Shown: positions 1-11,268, counted from the first letter of the stretch. The stretch is DNA of 64,000 bases from Wallemia ichthyophaga EXF-994 (GCF_000400465.1 NW_008806286.1:2762-66761); one strand, 5' to 3'. Notes: a model not told the origin generated them from the sequence alone. Made by a program: numbers and translations.

Positions 1-951
1 GTGCGTAGATTGAGAGGCTCACCCAGGCAGAGAGACTTGGACGGATGGATATTCGGAATGCCTCTTCGCTATGGAGGTCTGGGTCTACCCTCGCATGCAA
101 GCATCGCGCCCTTGGCCTACAGATCTATGGAGGAGGCAGCAGATCGGAAGCTGCAAGAGATTTTCCACCCGGATGCAATCGTGGATTATGATGATGCTCC
201 AGTACTCCAACGGCAGCGTACGAGTGCGTTCTTTGAGGCAGAATTCTCAAATACGTTTAGCACACTGTCGAGAGAGGAACAGAATATCATGTTGGACAAT
301 CAATCCAAGCTCGGTAGGAAGTGGATGACTACTCTACCCTTCAACAAGTCTCTCCGCTTCTCAGACAATGAGATTTCTTTCGCCCTTCACTCACGTACCT
401 TATGCCCAGGAAGCCAAGCTTTTTGCAAGTGCGGTTTGGAGAATGTAGTTGGTCATGACGACCTCTGCAATTCTCGTACTAATCTTCGCCTGGCACGGCA
501 CGAATTCATCAAGCGTCTGCTGACTCGCTTCATTTCATCGGCTCCCAATAGCACAACCACCACTGAGCCGATGATCGAGGGGACTTCAGCACGAACGGAC
601 TTTCGTGTTTCAGGAATGGCTTCGAGCACGGGTGGCTCCTCGGAGTATGATTTGGCTATCATAGCTCCGACTGCAAGTGTCAAGGCTGCGCGTGGTGAGG
701 TGGAAAACAAATGTGCTGAGGACAGGTACAAGGCAGAGTTGGCTTTTTATGAAAGGGAGAAGGTAAATAGGTACTCACACAGGACGTCATCACCTTTCGT
801 TCCCCTGATTATGTCCAGTGGTGGCTACCTTACAGACACAGCTAAGGATGTCTTCAAGCGTTGGCGGATGGTAATTCCTCATTACGAGATGCTGACTCGG
901 CTTATTTCACTCGGGCTCATAAGATCTCGGGCGGCTTATTTCGAGTTCTAG
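1..951 (+). mobile_element. 3' end of a LINE (non-LTR retrotransposon) ORF2, cut by the left edge
   Basis: An open frame runs from the left edge to a stop at 951 (316 residues visible). It carries the post-reverse-transcriptase block with GGLGLPS and HASIAPLAYRS, which I recognise from fungal LINE C-termini. Next comes a Cys-His knuckle (CKCGLENVVGHDDLC, about residues 141-155). Last is a block with YDLAIIAPT and SSGGYLTDTAKDVFKRW, which fits the C-terminal PD-(D/E)XK-like endonuclease of RLE-type LINEs. The polymerase catalytic part lies outside the window. The frame is intact for all that is visible. The 3' untranslated tail ends at about 1050 with a 28-bp sequence that recurs at 1335-1362. 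Whether this copy is full length cannot be told. Confidence 0.85.
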
Positions 952-1022
952 GCGCATCAAGTTTAGTGACGGTATCGTGAACTTTTTACTTTTCTACTTT
1001 AAAATATTTTAGAAATAAGACA

Positions 1023-1362
1023 AATTGTATCGACAATAATTAAATGCTTGCTAACCTGAGGAGCTCAGCTTTTATGAGCGAGAAAAGTACAATCGTTACC
1101 AAGGTAAGACGGATACACCGTTTGTGCCATTGTTGATCACTGCCGGTGGTTATCTTACGGATACTTCGCGCGATGTCTTCAAGAAGTGGCGTCAGGTAGT
1201 TCCGCACTTTGAGATGCTATCTCGAACTATCTCACTCGGGCTTATTCGTGCTAGGGCAGCCTATTTCGAATTCTAGACAACGATTACATCAAGAAATTAT
1301 TATTTTTAACTTTTTATTTTTAAAGATTTTTGGTAATTGTATCGACAATAATTAAATGCTTG
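1023..1362 (+). repeat. Identical 28-bp LINE 3' tails at 1023-1050 and 1335-1362
   Basis: The sequence at 1023-1050 (starting aattgtatcgac and ending ttaaatgcttg) is repeated without a mismatch at 1335-1362. The coding parts just upstream are only about 70% identical in protein. This marks the 3' end of both elements, and it is probably the part of the RNA recognised by the reverse transcriptase. From 1363 to 1797 I see no gene. Confidence 0.8.
1057..1276 (+). mobile_element. 5'-truncated second LINE copy, tandem with the first
   Basis: These bases encode about 72 residues and a stop, matching the last 72 residues of the preceding element at about 70% identity by eye (for example ELSFYEREK against ELAFYEREK, and RARAAYFEF against RSRAAYFEF). 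No upstream part of the element is present, so it is a typical 5'-truncated (dead-on-arrival) insertion. It lies in the same orientation, directly after the tail of the first copy. Its tail also ends with the same 28-bp sequence. The divergence suggests a related subfamily or an older insertion, not a recent duplication. Confidence 0.85.
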
Positions 1363-1797
1363 TTCACCTAACCAGATACTTCGCCGCACATTCACACCGC
1401 CCTGCCGGCTTAGCCTCCGATGCTTCACACGGCACACATATAAAAGCCTCACTACTTTTCTATTGTATCTTAACGAATTACATTCACTTCTATCTATCTG
1501 TTTAGCTGTGTACAAAGCCATTCCTCATAGCCTAAGCTAAGACAAGCCCAAACCTTAACACTAAAAGCGAAACAATCGTCGAATTGTTTATCCGCTGCCG
1601 GAATTGGAAGACTTTTTAATAGCCGAACTAATTATGTGGAGAGAATTGCAAAAACAAGGCGTTTATGACCACAGAGGATACTGATTGAGGTCTTGTCAGG
1701 TTCAGGTTGGAGGTCAGCGGTCAACTACGACTCAATAATGCTTTTGAAATCCATGCAATGTACAAGATAATTGGTATAGCAAAAATAAATAAATAAA

Positions 1798-3842
1798 TCA
1801 AAGGCTATCATTCGCTAGCTTCATTGATTTTAGTGTAGAAATCTCGCTCGCGGTTAGTTTCCAATAATTTCTTGAGGTGCTACTTCCTTGCTCATTAAGA
1901 ACGGAGCTTATTTGTCTTATGCGACTAAACAGCTCTCTGATTCCTACGTTCGACAATCCACTGAGATAACCAAGCAGGTCATAGACATCCTTCTCGAATT
2001 GGATTGCACCGCTAACGCTGAATTTTAAAGTGTGAGAATTCAATACGAAGTTCTCCCATAGCTGGATCAGATGCGTCGTTGACTTGATAAACACCTCGTC
2101 AAAATTGTTCGCAGTGAGGCTATTATTCCATTTATCGAACACGGCACTCCACTCGCGCTCAAACATTGTCACAAACACTTTAGATTGTGCGTCAGCGTTC
2201 TTGTCATAATTAGTCACGTCCATTGAGGTTTTGAGGCAGTCTTTGATGGGGTTTTTGAATGTGGTTGCAAAAAGTGTGTTGAGGCAGCTCTTGATAATTT
2301 AAAGTTAGCAAGTCGAAGAGGATGGAAGGAAATCATAATACCCACAGTCAAACTGGTTTGAACGTGGTCGGATATCTCTTTTAGCCGGAGGAGTTGATCT
2401 TTGACTGGGGCAATATTCTCAGGGTCGTAAAACCGGTGTAGATTGCTATCCTTGGGTAAATCCGACAGTATGCGCATGTTATACTCGGAGCATATGTCCA
2501 AGTTGTTCAGACACACCGCAATTTTCAGCGCCTTGCTACGACTGCCAGCAGTGCTACCGCCAACTTTCGACTGCTGTGCTATCATCTTGCTTGTACGGGG
2601 CTTGATGTTGTTGTCAAAATCCATCTGCATCTTTTCGATGAAAGACTGCTGGAAGACCCTGATAATGCCATCGACTGCATTCTTCAGCACAGATACATCT
2701 CCACATCCTACCAGTCTATCAAGTAATCCTTTGTAAATGTAAAAAGTGTCTTCAAGGATAGAGGACGTATAAGGAAGAGCATCTTCGTCTATCTCATTAG
2801 CTTCTAGAGCTTCTTTCATGGTGGACTTAAAGTGTGCCATCTCTAAAGGAATATAGGTATCATTAATGTGTTGTCGGAGTAGGTGGGCAGTGGTGGATGA
2901 GCTGAGAATATGTTTCATAGAATCGTCTGTATTCAAATTTGACATGATAAATAGCTTGAACGCAGCCCAGTGTGAAGCTAAACCTGAGAGTTGAGATATT
3001 TCCGTATTGATATGCTTCAATTCGCCATTTTCTAAGGTAGACAAGTTGCGAGTCCAATTAAGAAAGATGACGTTGGCTTTGTCATCCAGTTCAGCCAGCA
3101 GACTGTGCAGCACAGTCACCATATACTCGCTTCCGTAATACTTGTGCACAACTGGCTGGTGATCTTCCAATACACTCGCTATGCTGTCGAGGAGCGCTCT
3201 GAGACTGTCGAGACTATCCATGCCACCCTTAAACTTGCGCTGAATCAGCTTGACTACGAAATATGAATAGGCAGTTATACCATCCTGCTTGCGGTTAATT
3301 TTTGGGAAAAGTTTGAAAAAGCGCGATATCTCAGCCTGGTCTAGTGACTGGCTGGCTTGGTTGAAGTGAGAGATGAAGATTTCGTTTAGGGTGTCTAGAC
3401 TGTTGTCCAATCGCTGCAGCGGTGGTTCTGGGTGGTGGGTTGAAGGAACGACCGTATCTGCGAATTGGCTGGTGATTATTGAGTGGGGTATGTTCAGCGC
3501 TCTCTGTGCATATAAGCTGGCCTGGTCATAGTCACGCTCATCGATTGCCATATCGAGTAAGCGCAACGAGGATTGCAGGAGCTCAGTCTTCCTGACCATG
3601 TCGAGACTAGCGCTGAGACGTTGCTGCTGCGTATCAAGTGCACTCAATGTTCCGTGGAAGCCCTCTGCGTACATCAACTTCCCACTTAGGCTCCGTCTAA
3701 ACGCAGTGAGCTGATTCGACAACCTATCTAAATCGCCCAAATCAAGCTGGCTGTACGAGCTGGATTGCATGGCTATCAGATTATCCAAAGACACTTCAGC
3801 GTCTTCCAGTGAATTTAATTTATTTTTAATTTCTATTTCCAT
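1798..3842 (-). CDS. COG4: Conserved oligomeric Golgi complex subunit 4
   Basis: Subunit of the COG tethering complex, which handles retrograde vesicles at the Golgi. Exons on the minus strand are 3842-2346 and 2289-1798, with a 56-nt intron (donor GTGGGT, branch-like GCTAAC). The product is 662 aa, a usual length for fungal Cog4. The block with EISRFFKLFPKI and the C-terminal blocks GAIQFEKDVYDLLGYLSGL and IRELFSRIRQI match the family. I chose the start at 3842 (MEIEIKNK) because the N-terminal coiled-coil region begins there; a longer frame to 3917 would overlap the divergent CHS7 start at 3905. The two starts are 62 bp apart and probably share a promoter. Confidence 0.88.
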
Positions 3843-3904
3843 CAATCCGTGTGTTGGCCGTGCTGACGCAGGAGCAGCGGCATATCTCGAACGGCGACCA
3901 TCAC

Positions 3905-4884
3905 ATGCCTTCATCAATCAACGACGTCTGCAGGAATGTCGCCATGGTTAGCTGTCCAATGCTCGGCAGCGACGAGGGTATCGAGCCTATCTGCTACGCC
4001 CGCAACGTCGTTATCGGTGGCACGCTCATCTTCCAACCAGCGACATGCTTCATTCATATAGTGGCAATATTTATGACTGCCATTATGCTCTATCACATAC
4101 GCACAAAGTATACCGCAATTGGTGGGTTTACTCTATTTTGTGCCAGTGAAAATTGGCTGATTTGGTTGTTTTAGGTCGCAAGGAAATAACTCTTTTTTTC
4201 TATCTTTACGGCGTTTGTGAACTTATCGCTCTCTTTCTCGATAGCTCGATTATACCAACATACCACGAAGCTTATCCGTGGTTCACTGCTATATATATGG
4301 GACTGACGACAGCCATGTTCTGGTGTCTGCTCGTTAACGGCTTTATTGGATTTCAGGTGGTTGAAGATGGGACGGCGTTGAGCGTATGGTCACTGCGCGT
4401 GTCTTCATTTGTCTTAGGCGCACTCTCTTTCTTTGTTCACATCGCTACGTTCAAATCTGTACCTGGATTCGATCGCAGCAATCCTATCGCAATTTCCGTC
4501 TTCACATTTATCCTGCATATCATCTGCGTAGGAATTTATGTTATCACTCAGCTCATACTGGTCATACGGACACTGGATGACAGATGGCCAATCACTAATA
4601 TCGTATTCGGCGTTGGCTTTTTCGTTATTGGTACAGTCGTCACCTTTGGGTTTAGCGTAAAGGTTTGTAATGCCGTCGATCATTATATCGATGGACTATT
4701 TTTCGAGACACTTTGCTACCTGCTCAGTGTTATGATGGTGTACAAATACTATGATGCCATTACAAGAGAAGATCTTGAATTCAGTGTGGGTTCTAAAGGG
4801 ACGGTATGGGAAGTGAAGGATACGAACGCGGTACAGGATACACAACAAAGTGATACAAAATATCCACCAACAACCAACAACTAA
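3905..4884 (+). CDS. CHS7: Chitin synthase export chaperone, multispan ER protein
   Basis: Chs7-family protein that helps chitin synthase leave the endoplasmic reticulum. Exons are 3905-4121 and 4175-4884 (53-nt intron, donor GTGGGT); the splice restores KYTAIGRKEI, a hallmark of the family. The product is 308 aa with about seven hydrophobic segments. Other recognised blocks are PICYARN, IIYVITQLILVIRTLDDRWP-like text near residue 200, HYIDGLFFETLC and MMVYKYYDAITREDLEFSVG. The first in-frame ATG is at 3905. It diverges from COG4 and converges on the VPS38-like gene, with 66 bp between the stops. Confidence 0.92.
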
Positions 4885-4950
4885 GCGCATAACTACTAAA
4901 TTTATCGCTTTCAATAGCGTGTATATGACTAAACCATCTAAACAAATGTA

Positions 4951-5779
4951 CTAACTACTTAATATCAATAGCAAATTTTTCATGTTAGCGAGTATGTGAC
5001 CTAGTTCGGGTAGTGGTAGGTCGTAAGATAGCATGAGCTGTGTGTGCAGTGTGAGTGATGTGTTGCAAGCTGAGTAAAAGCCCACGCACAACTTGAATAT
5101 TCTTGTTGAATAGGTATATAGCATATTCGAGTCTATATCGATGATCATTTTTGAGGTTATAGTGGAGTGGGAAAGAGTTGTTGCCTCTTATGTTGGATAT
5201 ACTGTCTATAATGTAGGAGTGGCTGCCTTTATACACGATTTGGTAGGGGAGGTGGATGTTGAGGTAGCTACTGAGGATTTGAGTAAGCAAAGAAGTGTAA
5301 CCTAATGCAGAACTGGATATTATGGGATTAGGGTTCTCTAATTCAAGCCCTAAGATTGAGAAAGTGAAAGAGTCGTCGGTATTCAAGATAGGAAAAAGTG
5401 AGATGAGGTGGTTGAGGAGATGAGAACGGGCAGCTTTTGGTGACAGGTGATTGATTTTTTGTGAGGGAGTGTCCTTGGGTATACTTTGACTATTTTCAGC
5501 TTCCTGAAGAGCACACAAATGACGTCTTCTCTTAATGAGACTTGTACGTCTTCTTTGGATAGAATTTGAGAGATCAGAAGATCTTTCTTGAAGCTGTTTG
5601 ATATTACTATTCAAAACAGATGCCCTTCTATTCAAATCATCGAGATGTCTATTGTATTTCAAGTGTCTGGTGTTAGTTGAGATTCTATTGTCGATCTCAG
5701 CCACCTCAATTGAAAGCTCGTAGTTGCAATTTAATAGAGTAGACAGTCTGACAATTTGGTCAAAGTTTTCAGATGACAT
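4951..5779 (-). CDS. VPS38/UVRAG/ATG14-like subunit of the Vps34 PI3-kinase complex
   Basis: Predicted accessory subunit of a class III phosphatidylinositol 3-kinase complex (vacuolar sorting or autophagy). Exons on the minus strand are 5779-5090 and 5037-4951 (52-nt intron), giving 258 aa. Residues about 25-105 look like coiled coil. A block with SHLLNHLISLFPI and FTFSILGLEL follows, then YAIYLFNKNIQVLM and GHILANMKNLL across the splice; this is the pattern of the UVRAG/Vps38/Atg14 domain. The protein is short for UVRAG and lacks an obvious C2 domain. I cannot decide between a Vps38-type and an Atg14-type role. Confidence 0.72.
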
Positions 5780-6283
5780 TTGCCTTGTATTATCGTTATT
5801 GCGTTATCGCTTGTTGGAAGTGTTAATGAGCGGGTATCTTGATAGACTTGGAGAATCAAAATCAGTGAGTGGATACCGTTGGGTTTCTTATTCTAATCCG
5901 GGCTAGAACATAAAGTATAGAAACCTTATTTACTCTGTTTCGACAAGTGTGATAGTGAGTAAGTGGCAATGTATGGGAAGTTAAGTGGAATGTTAAGGGT
6001 AGAGACAGCATCTTTAACATCCAAGTTGACAAACTTCAAGCCAAATCATCTCTCGCTCGTTGCGATATCTACGTTCGCAGCCACGTCATATTTAAACTCA
6101 GTGGCTGAATTAAGGGGGGAGATGGAAAAGGATAAAAACAGATAGCCTAGACTCACTTTATTTAACCAAATAATTTTATAAACTTGATTTTTTATTTTAC
6201 ATTCCATTTTCGTCCGATTGATAAATCCGATAATTTTTGATAATTTTTTGATAAAGATCGCGCGTTTTTGGGAGTGATCAGCC
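5780..6283. other. Intergenic region between divergent VPS38-like and oxidoreductase genes
   Basis: About 500 bp without a convincing gene. It contains short open frames (for example 5963-6145) with no recognisable product and an AT-rich stretch near 6160-6260. It probably holds the promoters of both flanking genes. Confidence 0.5.
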
Positions 6284-7797
6284 ATGAGCGATTTGAGGGA
6301 AATGAAGAATGTACTTGTACTTGGTGGTAGCTATGCAGGTGGAAGAGCAGCAAGGCTTCTATCCCAGCAATTGCCACCAACTCACAGAGTAATCTTGGTC
6401 GACAGGAATAGCCACCATAATCACTTATACGTATTTCCAAGATATGCGGTTGTAAAGGGACATCAGCACAAAGCGTTCATCCCTTACGCTAAGTTCGATA
6501 ATAAGAAGACAGATAGCGCTTCCGAGGAGAGTAGAAGTTTGAAGGGTAATCCACTTAGTAGACCACACTTGAGTGATTTACATAGGGTAGACAGCACTTC
6601 AAATATCCTTCTTAACAGTGGTCCTCAGAATCCAACTCATGGCAGTGACCACCTCATTCTACACGCCTCAGTTGAAAAAATAAATTCAAACTCTATAAAG
6701 CTTAGTAGGGGGTTCCCTGAGTTTGGTTTGAATGACGAAGTTCAATTCGAGTATCTCGTATATGCACTCGGCTCAATTATGCCACGCTCTTTAGAAATGG
6801 ACTCTAAAACACTTCAATCTGGTACAAAACAGAGCGGAACAAACTGGCTTGAACACCGTCAACGCGTTATTGAGAACAACAACAGAATCGTTATCGCAGG
6901 TGGTGGTGCTCTCGGTATTCAACTCGCTAGCGACATCAAAAACACATATCCAACCAAAGATGTCACTTTAATCCACTCACGCAACAGACTGCTTCCACGC
7001 TTTGATCCTCAAATGCACGATATTATTATGGAGTCCTTAATCAAATTGGGCGTCGATTGTGTTTTGGAAGATCGTATAGAACTAAATAACGCGACTCTCG
7101 ATTTTGATGGTCATGTTGAGCAGAAGCGAGTCTTCACAAGAAGTGGCAGAAGAATTGAATGTGATTTGGTGGTGAGTTGGCGTAGGAGCGTATGTACACA
7201 CCTTTCTAACTCATTTCATAGCTCATGTGCACCGGTCAAAGACCAAACACTGACCTTCTCAAACAACTCTCTCCATCGTCTATTGACCCCGCTACAAACC
7301 TCGCAAAAGTTACGAGATCAATGCAATTGGCTAACTTGCAGAGAGCAAAAGAAGGCACAGAAGCAACTACAGACGCAGTCACAGAAGCCCTTGCAGACAC
7401 TCACATAAACTCTCACACATCAACCAACCCAGCATCCATCGACATACGCAAGAGCATGTCTGAATCAGACTCCACCCTCTCCCCATCTGCATATCCACAT
7501 ATCTACGTGATTGGTGACGCTGCTGATGCTTACGGGGCTCTTCACGCCGGGCACACTGGATGGGCTCAAGCTGAATTTGCAGTGGGGAACATAATTCGTC
7601 AAATAAACAACGACACCACTACCTCACCAAAGCTCTACTATGCAGGCAAACCCGCCATCAAGCTCACAACTGGCCTTCACTCTGCTGTCATTCAGCTAGG
7701 CGATGATATAACCGTGAACGACAACTGCCCTATCGACCTCGACGCCGCGAGCGCTTGGAGATTCTCGGGTGCTGATACCACCGACATGAGTGTGTAA
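6284..7797 (+). CDS. AIF/AMID-like FAD-dependent NAD(P)H oxidoreductase
   Basis: Pyridine nucleotide-disulphide oxidoreductase of the AIFM2/FSP1/AMID type. Exons are 6284-7171 and 7222-7797 (50-nt intron with TTCTAAC branch site), giving 487 aa. The N-terminal FAD-binding Rossmann motif is VLVLGGSYAGGRAA (residues about 9-22). A second dinucleotide-binding motif, IVIAGGGALGIQLASDI, lies near residue 205. After the splice come LMCTGQRPNTDLL and YVIGDAADAYGALHAGHTG, the conserved C-terminal FAD motif. No clear mitochondrial targeting signal is seen. The substrate is unknown; quinone reduction is an inference from the family. Confidence 0.85.
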
Positions 7798-7881
7798 AAT
7801 TGAACAAACATATATAAAAGGAAAAAAAAATTACTTGTAACAATGCTTTCATCTATGGTACATATCTGATTAATTATGGTT

Positions 7882-8142
7882 TCATTCGTAGACGGCCTTT
7901 ACTCGATGCCTTGGTATCATCACTATACCCACCCAACGCTCGCCTGGAGCGTCTGCGTCCACTGCATTTTCATCGCTCAGTTCGCTCTGGAAATGCGTCG
8001 AGTTTGTTACTTCGCGCGCGTTCGTCACTATCACGTTCTTCTCCTTATCGATTAGCGTGAATTGACCAAATATTGTGCGATCATCTGTGAGCTCGAAATA
8101 AAGCGTCTTGTTGAGTCTTGAGATGAGCCTGTTTACTGACAT
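7882..8142 (-). CDS. NAA38: LSM-domain NatC auxiliary subunit (Naa38/LSMD1-like)
   Basis: Small Sm-like protein. The Sm1 part reads LISRLNKTLYFELTDDRTIFGQF and is followed by KNVIVTNAREV; the Sm2 part ends RWVGIVMIPRHRVKAVYE. The VGIVMIPRH pattern fits LSMD1/Naa38, the auxiliary subunit of the NatC N-terminal acetyltransferase, better than a spliceosomal Sm protein. The stop is at 7882. I prefer the ATG at 8142 (MSVNRLI, 86 aa); an in-frame ATG at 8190 would add 16 residues. No intron is needed. Confidence 0.75.
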   Translation of the reverse strand: MSVNRLISRLNKTLYFELTDDRTIFGQFTLIDKEKNVIVTNAREVTNSTHFQSELSDENAVDADAPGERWVGIVMIPRHRVKAVYE

Positions 8143-8275
8143 GATGGGCGTTTTTTTGAAGCGATTTATGACGATGTGGCTTGTGTGCATGAAGCATTAA
8201 ATTGAATTACATTCTTGATAGTGAAAACATGCAATCAGCATCCCACCGAATAACCACTAGAAACTCACCACCTTC

Positions 8276-9416
8276 TCAAAAATACCCTCCGATGCGTGCC
8301 GTACCGATCGCAGTGAAGAAAATTTCTTCAAGAACAAGATCGAAGTCATTTAGTTCATCTATTTCGCTAGTAGCCTCCAGCATAACTCTCAAATTAGGTT
8401 CGTGATTTGGTCTGTAATTAGATATGACACTTAGCAAAGCAGTGTGGAACACATCGGGAGTTATGTGTGTGTTGAACTCTTTACTCGTGTGGTATTCCTC
8501 TTGTAACTGTCTACTGATTGCTTTGAGTAGTTCGAACACACTTCCATCGAATTGAAAGGCGTGGTTGGTGTGGCACCCAGCCAAAACCTCCACAATGCGT
8601 TTCATGTCTTTTATCTCCTTGAACGCTTTCTTGCCGGAAAGTTAGAACACAACAAATTCGTCAAAATGGTCGCAATAGCACATGACCCAAGATTGCTTCG
8701 TGTTTTCCATGTGCCTTTCATAATACTTGAAGAGTACCGTCTTGAGATGTGGAAGTGGGTTAGTGTGTCGTAGAGCGTATTCTAGAGCCACCATGAAACG
8801 TTTCTTTTTCGGCGGTGTGAAACCTCTGTAGGCATTCTCGTAGCGGTATATGTTCAGTTGTGCTATGTTTGAATATCGGTCGCATAGTTCCCGTGCTATT
8901 AAATTAGCGTCATCCGATTTGATGACTTCGATCATGATTGTGAGGTATTTGACACTCTTAGAGCTACCCAAGACATCGCAATCTCGAACCGACTTGAAGT
9001 GGCCGAGTGTGAGTGTGACTTCTTTGAGATTCGAGAGGTGAGGAATGGCGTGCGGTAGGAATGCAGCGTCTGCTGTGCGCTTTTTATCCGCACCAAATGT
9101 GCTAAGTTGAGATTGATGCGGCTGTAGTGCTGTGTGAGCTGTGCGCTATGGACTGTATACCTCACAGTCTGCGTCTTGATGGTGTCTTTCATGAAGCTAT
9201 CAAGCACCCTTCAATACTCCCTCACGCTCTCATTCTGTCTGTTGATTTTTCTACTTTGTTGTCGGTAATCGCTACACGTGGGGGCGATTCGAGCGTTGAG
9301 TGGTGCATGGTGTAGCCGATTGCGAGGAGCAACTTGCACGTGTAGTGTAGATTCTTATCAGAAATGCTCAGTATCTCTAGAATAAGCTCATCGGGGAGAT
9401 TTAGAATGCTTGTCAT
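8276..9416 (-). CDS. F-box protein, multi-exon, structure partly unresolved
   Basis: The 5' exon (from ATG 9416, or 9479 in the same frame) encodes an F-box start, ILNLPDELILEIL, followed by LLLAIGYTMHHSTLES. Later exons are well supported: 9121-8687 (from PHQSQLSTFG through LSNLKEVTLTLGHFK and IARELCDRYSNIAQL) and 8629-8276 (MKRIVEVLAGC to the stop). A 42-nt stretch at 9207-9166 (VLDSFMKDTIKTQT) may be an exon, with a 44-nt intron at 9122-9165. I could not place the junction after the F-box. Between 8687 and 8629 a TAA interrupts the frame; it lies in a likely 57-nt intron with a good branch site (TTCTAAC) but an unusual GTCATG donor. Role: substrate adaptor of an SCF ubiquitin ligase, by family only. 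Confidence 0.6.
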
Positions 9417-9507
9417 CGGTGGTGGTAAAAGTGAAACAAAGAAAATTTGGTAAAATTTGGTTGAATTTAGGGAATTCATGAATATCAGTACAAATAATCT
9501 ACTCCAT

Positions 9508-10352
9508 TTACTCGCCTAAACACTCCTCAACACCATCAGACCAGTCTTTCGGCATAAAATACATGATGAAGAAATGGCCAAACTCCAGCGAATGGAGATT
9601 AATCAGCTTACTCCCCTTCACCGTCAAAAGCGCATGCTCAGCCAAGGCAAATGTCAGTAGCTCATCCCTCTTTCCGTGCAAAACATATATTAAATCAGTC
9701 CAATCACCTATTTTCAGCTTTTCTGTTGTATCTTGCCCACCTATCGCCCTAGCTTGGGCTTGCATAGTTTCCAATGGTCTTTGAGGATGATTGAAAGACT
9801 CAAGAAACTCATTCAATTCATTTGGATGGCTATCCCTCCACTCCGGGTCAAATCCAGCAGCTACGAATGACTGGAATGTTTCAATGCTGTTAGGCAGGAC
9901 TTTTGTTGGCGGGAATCGTATAGAGCTGGCTGCAAGGATTACCTTGTTTACATGGAATTTACGGGTGGTGTTGAAAAGTATATACTGGGCAATCATACCT
10001 AGATGCATTGTGAGCGGGGCTTGCAAAAGAACAACAATCTACCTCCCATTGAGAATCCTAGCAAGTTCACTGTTTCATATCCCAGCCTTTCGACAAGCTC
10101 AATCATGTCGTTGGCCATGACATCGATAGTCATCCCTTTAACATCCCCTTTGCTATTGCCCATATTGCGGTTGTCAGGTGTCACTATAGTCCTGTTGGCC
10201 ATCCTAGCCATTTCTACCGCTGTGCCGGTCCAATCATTCTTTATCCCGGTCATGCCGTGGATCATAACGAGTGGGACCTTGTTTGCGCTGTCATTAAATA
10301 CGTTGTACGCCAACTCGCTTCTGTCGCTCAGTGTAACTCGTTGTTCAGTCAT
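9508..10352 (-). CDS. Alpha/beta hydrolase, tandem copy A (with intron)
   Basis: Serine hydrolase of unknown substrate. Exons on the minus strand are 10352-10043 and 9998-9508, with a 44-nt intron that falls inside the nucleophile elbow. The spliced protein (266 aa) reads GFSMGGMIAQYI, with the Ser as nucleophile. It also has VMIHGMTG (oxyanion region, about residue 32), HGKRDE (probable acidic residue) and EFGH (probable catalytic His). The neighbour at 10441-11268 is a close paralogue in the same orientation and lacks this intron, so the two arose by tandem duplication. No signal peptide is seen. Confidence 0.85.
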
Positions 10353-10440
10353 GACGTCAATTAATCTATGATGATCTTACTTTTCTGATTTTCTTTCTGA
10401 AACAAAATAAAATGAAAGTTAGGAAGCTAAATGAAGAGAT

Positions 10441-11268
10441 CTACAATTTCGCTTCGGTTTTCTCTCCCAGACAGCCTTCAATAGCATCCGACCAGATTTT
10501 TGGATCAAAGTATGCCCAGAACAAGTGGCCATATTCGAGGGTAGGAAGGGTGTTGACCAACTTGGCACCTTTAGCTATCTCAAGAGTGTGTTCAGCCTCT
10601 TTAAAGCTAATGATAGCATCGCGTTTACCGTGCATTACATAAAGTCTGTTTGTCCAGTCGGTGTATTTGAGTTTCTCGCCCAATTCCATGGCCGACAACG
10701 CCTTAAATTGAGCTTGGAGGGTTTCAAACGGTCTGCGCATGTAATTGCTGGCTTCCTTGATAACAGCGAGGATTGCTTTGTTATTACTCACCCACTCCTC
10801 ATCGTACAGAATCAGATTGAATGCTTGTGCACCTTCCAAGGAGGACATATCTATGTGAGACAGTTTAGGGCGTCTGCATGCGCTGGAAGAGAGAATAATT
10901 TTGTGGATAGTGAATAGAGGGGAGTGATTGAGCAGCATCTGCTGTGCTATGATACCGCCCATTGAGAAACCCAACAGGTGGACGTCTTTAAGGTTGAGCT
11001 GCTCGATCAGTTCAATCGTGTCTAGTGCCATACTATCCACGGATAAGCCATCGATATTGCCGTGGCTATTGCCGATATTGCGGTTATCGAAGATGACGAC
11101 TTTGCGATTGCCTGCTTTGGCGACGGCCTCCGCCCACATTTGCCAGTCGAGCATACATCCCGTCATGCCCATGATCAACACCAGTGCAATCTTATCGGTG
11201 GCATCCTCGTTGAAGACGTTGTAGGCCACTGTAGAGTTATCTTTGAGTGTTGTGAGATGTTCTGGCAT
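10441..11268 (-). CDS. Alpha/beta hydrolase, tandem copy B (intronless)
   Basis: Single-exon paralogue of the previous gene, 275 aa. It keeps GFSMGGIIAQQM with the nucleophile Ser, LIMGMTG near residue 33, HGKRDA and EYGH. The HG of the oxyanion motif seen in copy A (IHGMTG) is MG here. The start at 11268 (MPEHLTTLKDN) aligns with that of copy A (MTEQRVTLSDR). The function is not known. It lies head to head with BUB2, with 84 bp between the start codons. Confidence 0.87.
   Translation of the reverse strand: MPEHLTTLKDNSTVAYNVFNEDATDKIALVLIMGMTGCMLDWQMWAEAVAKAGNRKVVIFDNRNIGNSHGNIDGLSVDSMALDTIELIEQLNLKDVHLLGFSMGGIIAQQMLLNHSPLFTIHKIILSSSACRRPKLSHIDMSSLEGAQAFNLILYDEEWVSNNKAILAVIKEASNYMRRPFETLQAQFKALSAMELGEKLKYTDWTNRLYVMHGKRDAIISFKEAEHTLEIAKGAKLVNTLPTLEYGHLFWAYFDPKIWSDAIEGCLGEKTEAKL

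Noticed and set aside
1040-1375. Telomere-like ctaacc sequences near the LINE ends
   Set aside because: Only single ctaacc units are present, with no tandem repeat, so no evidence for a telomere.
5963-6145. A 60-codon plus-strand frame
   Set aside because: No recognisable product. It lies in a promoter region between two divergent genes.
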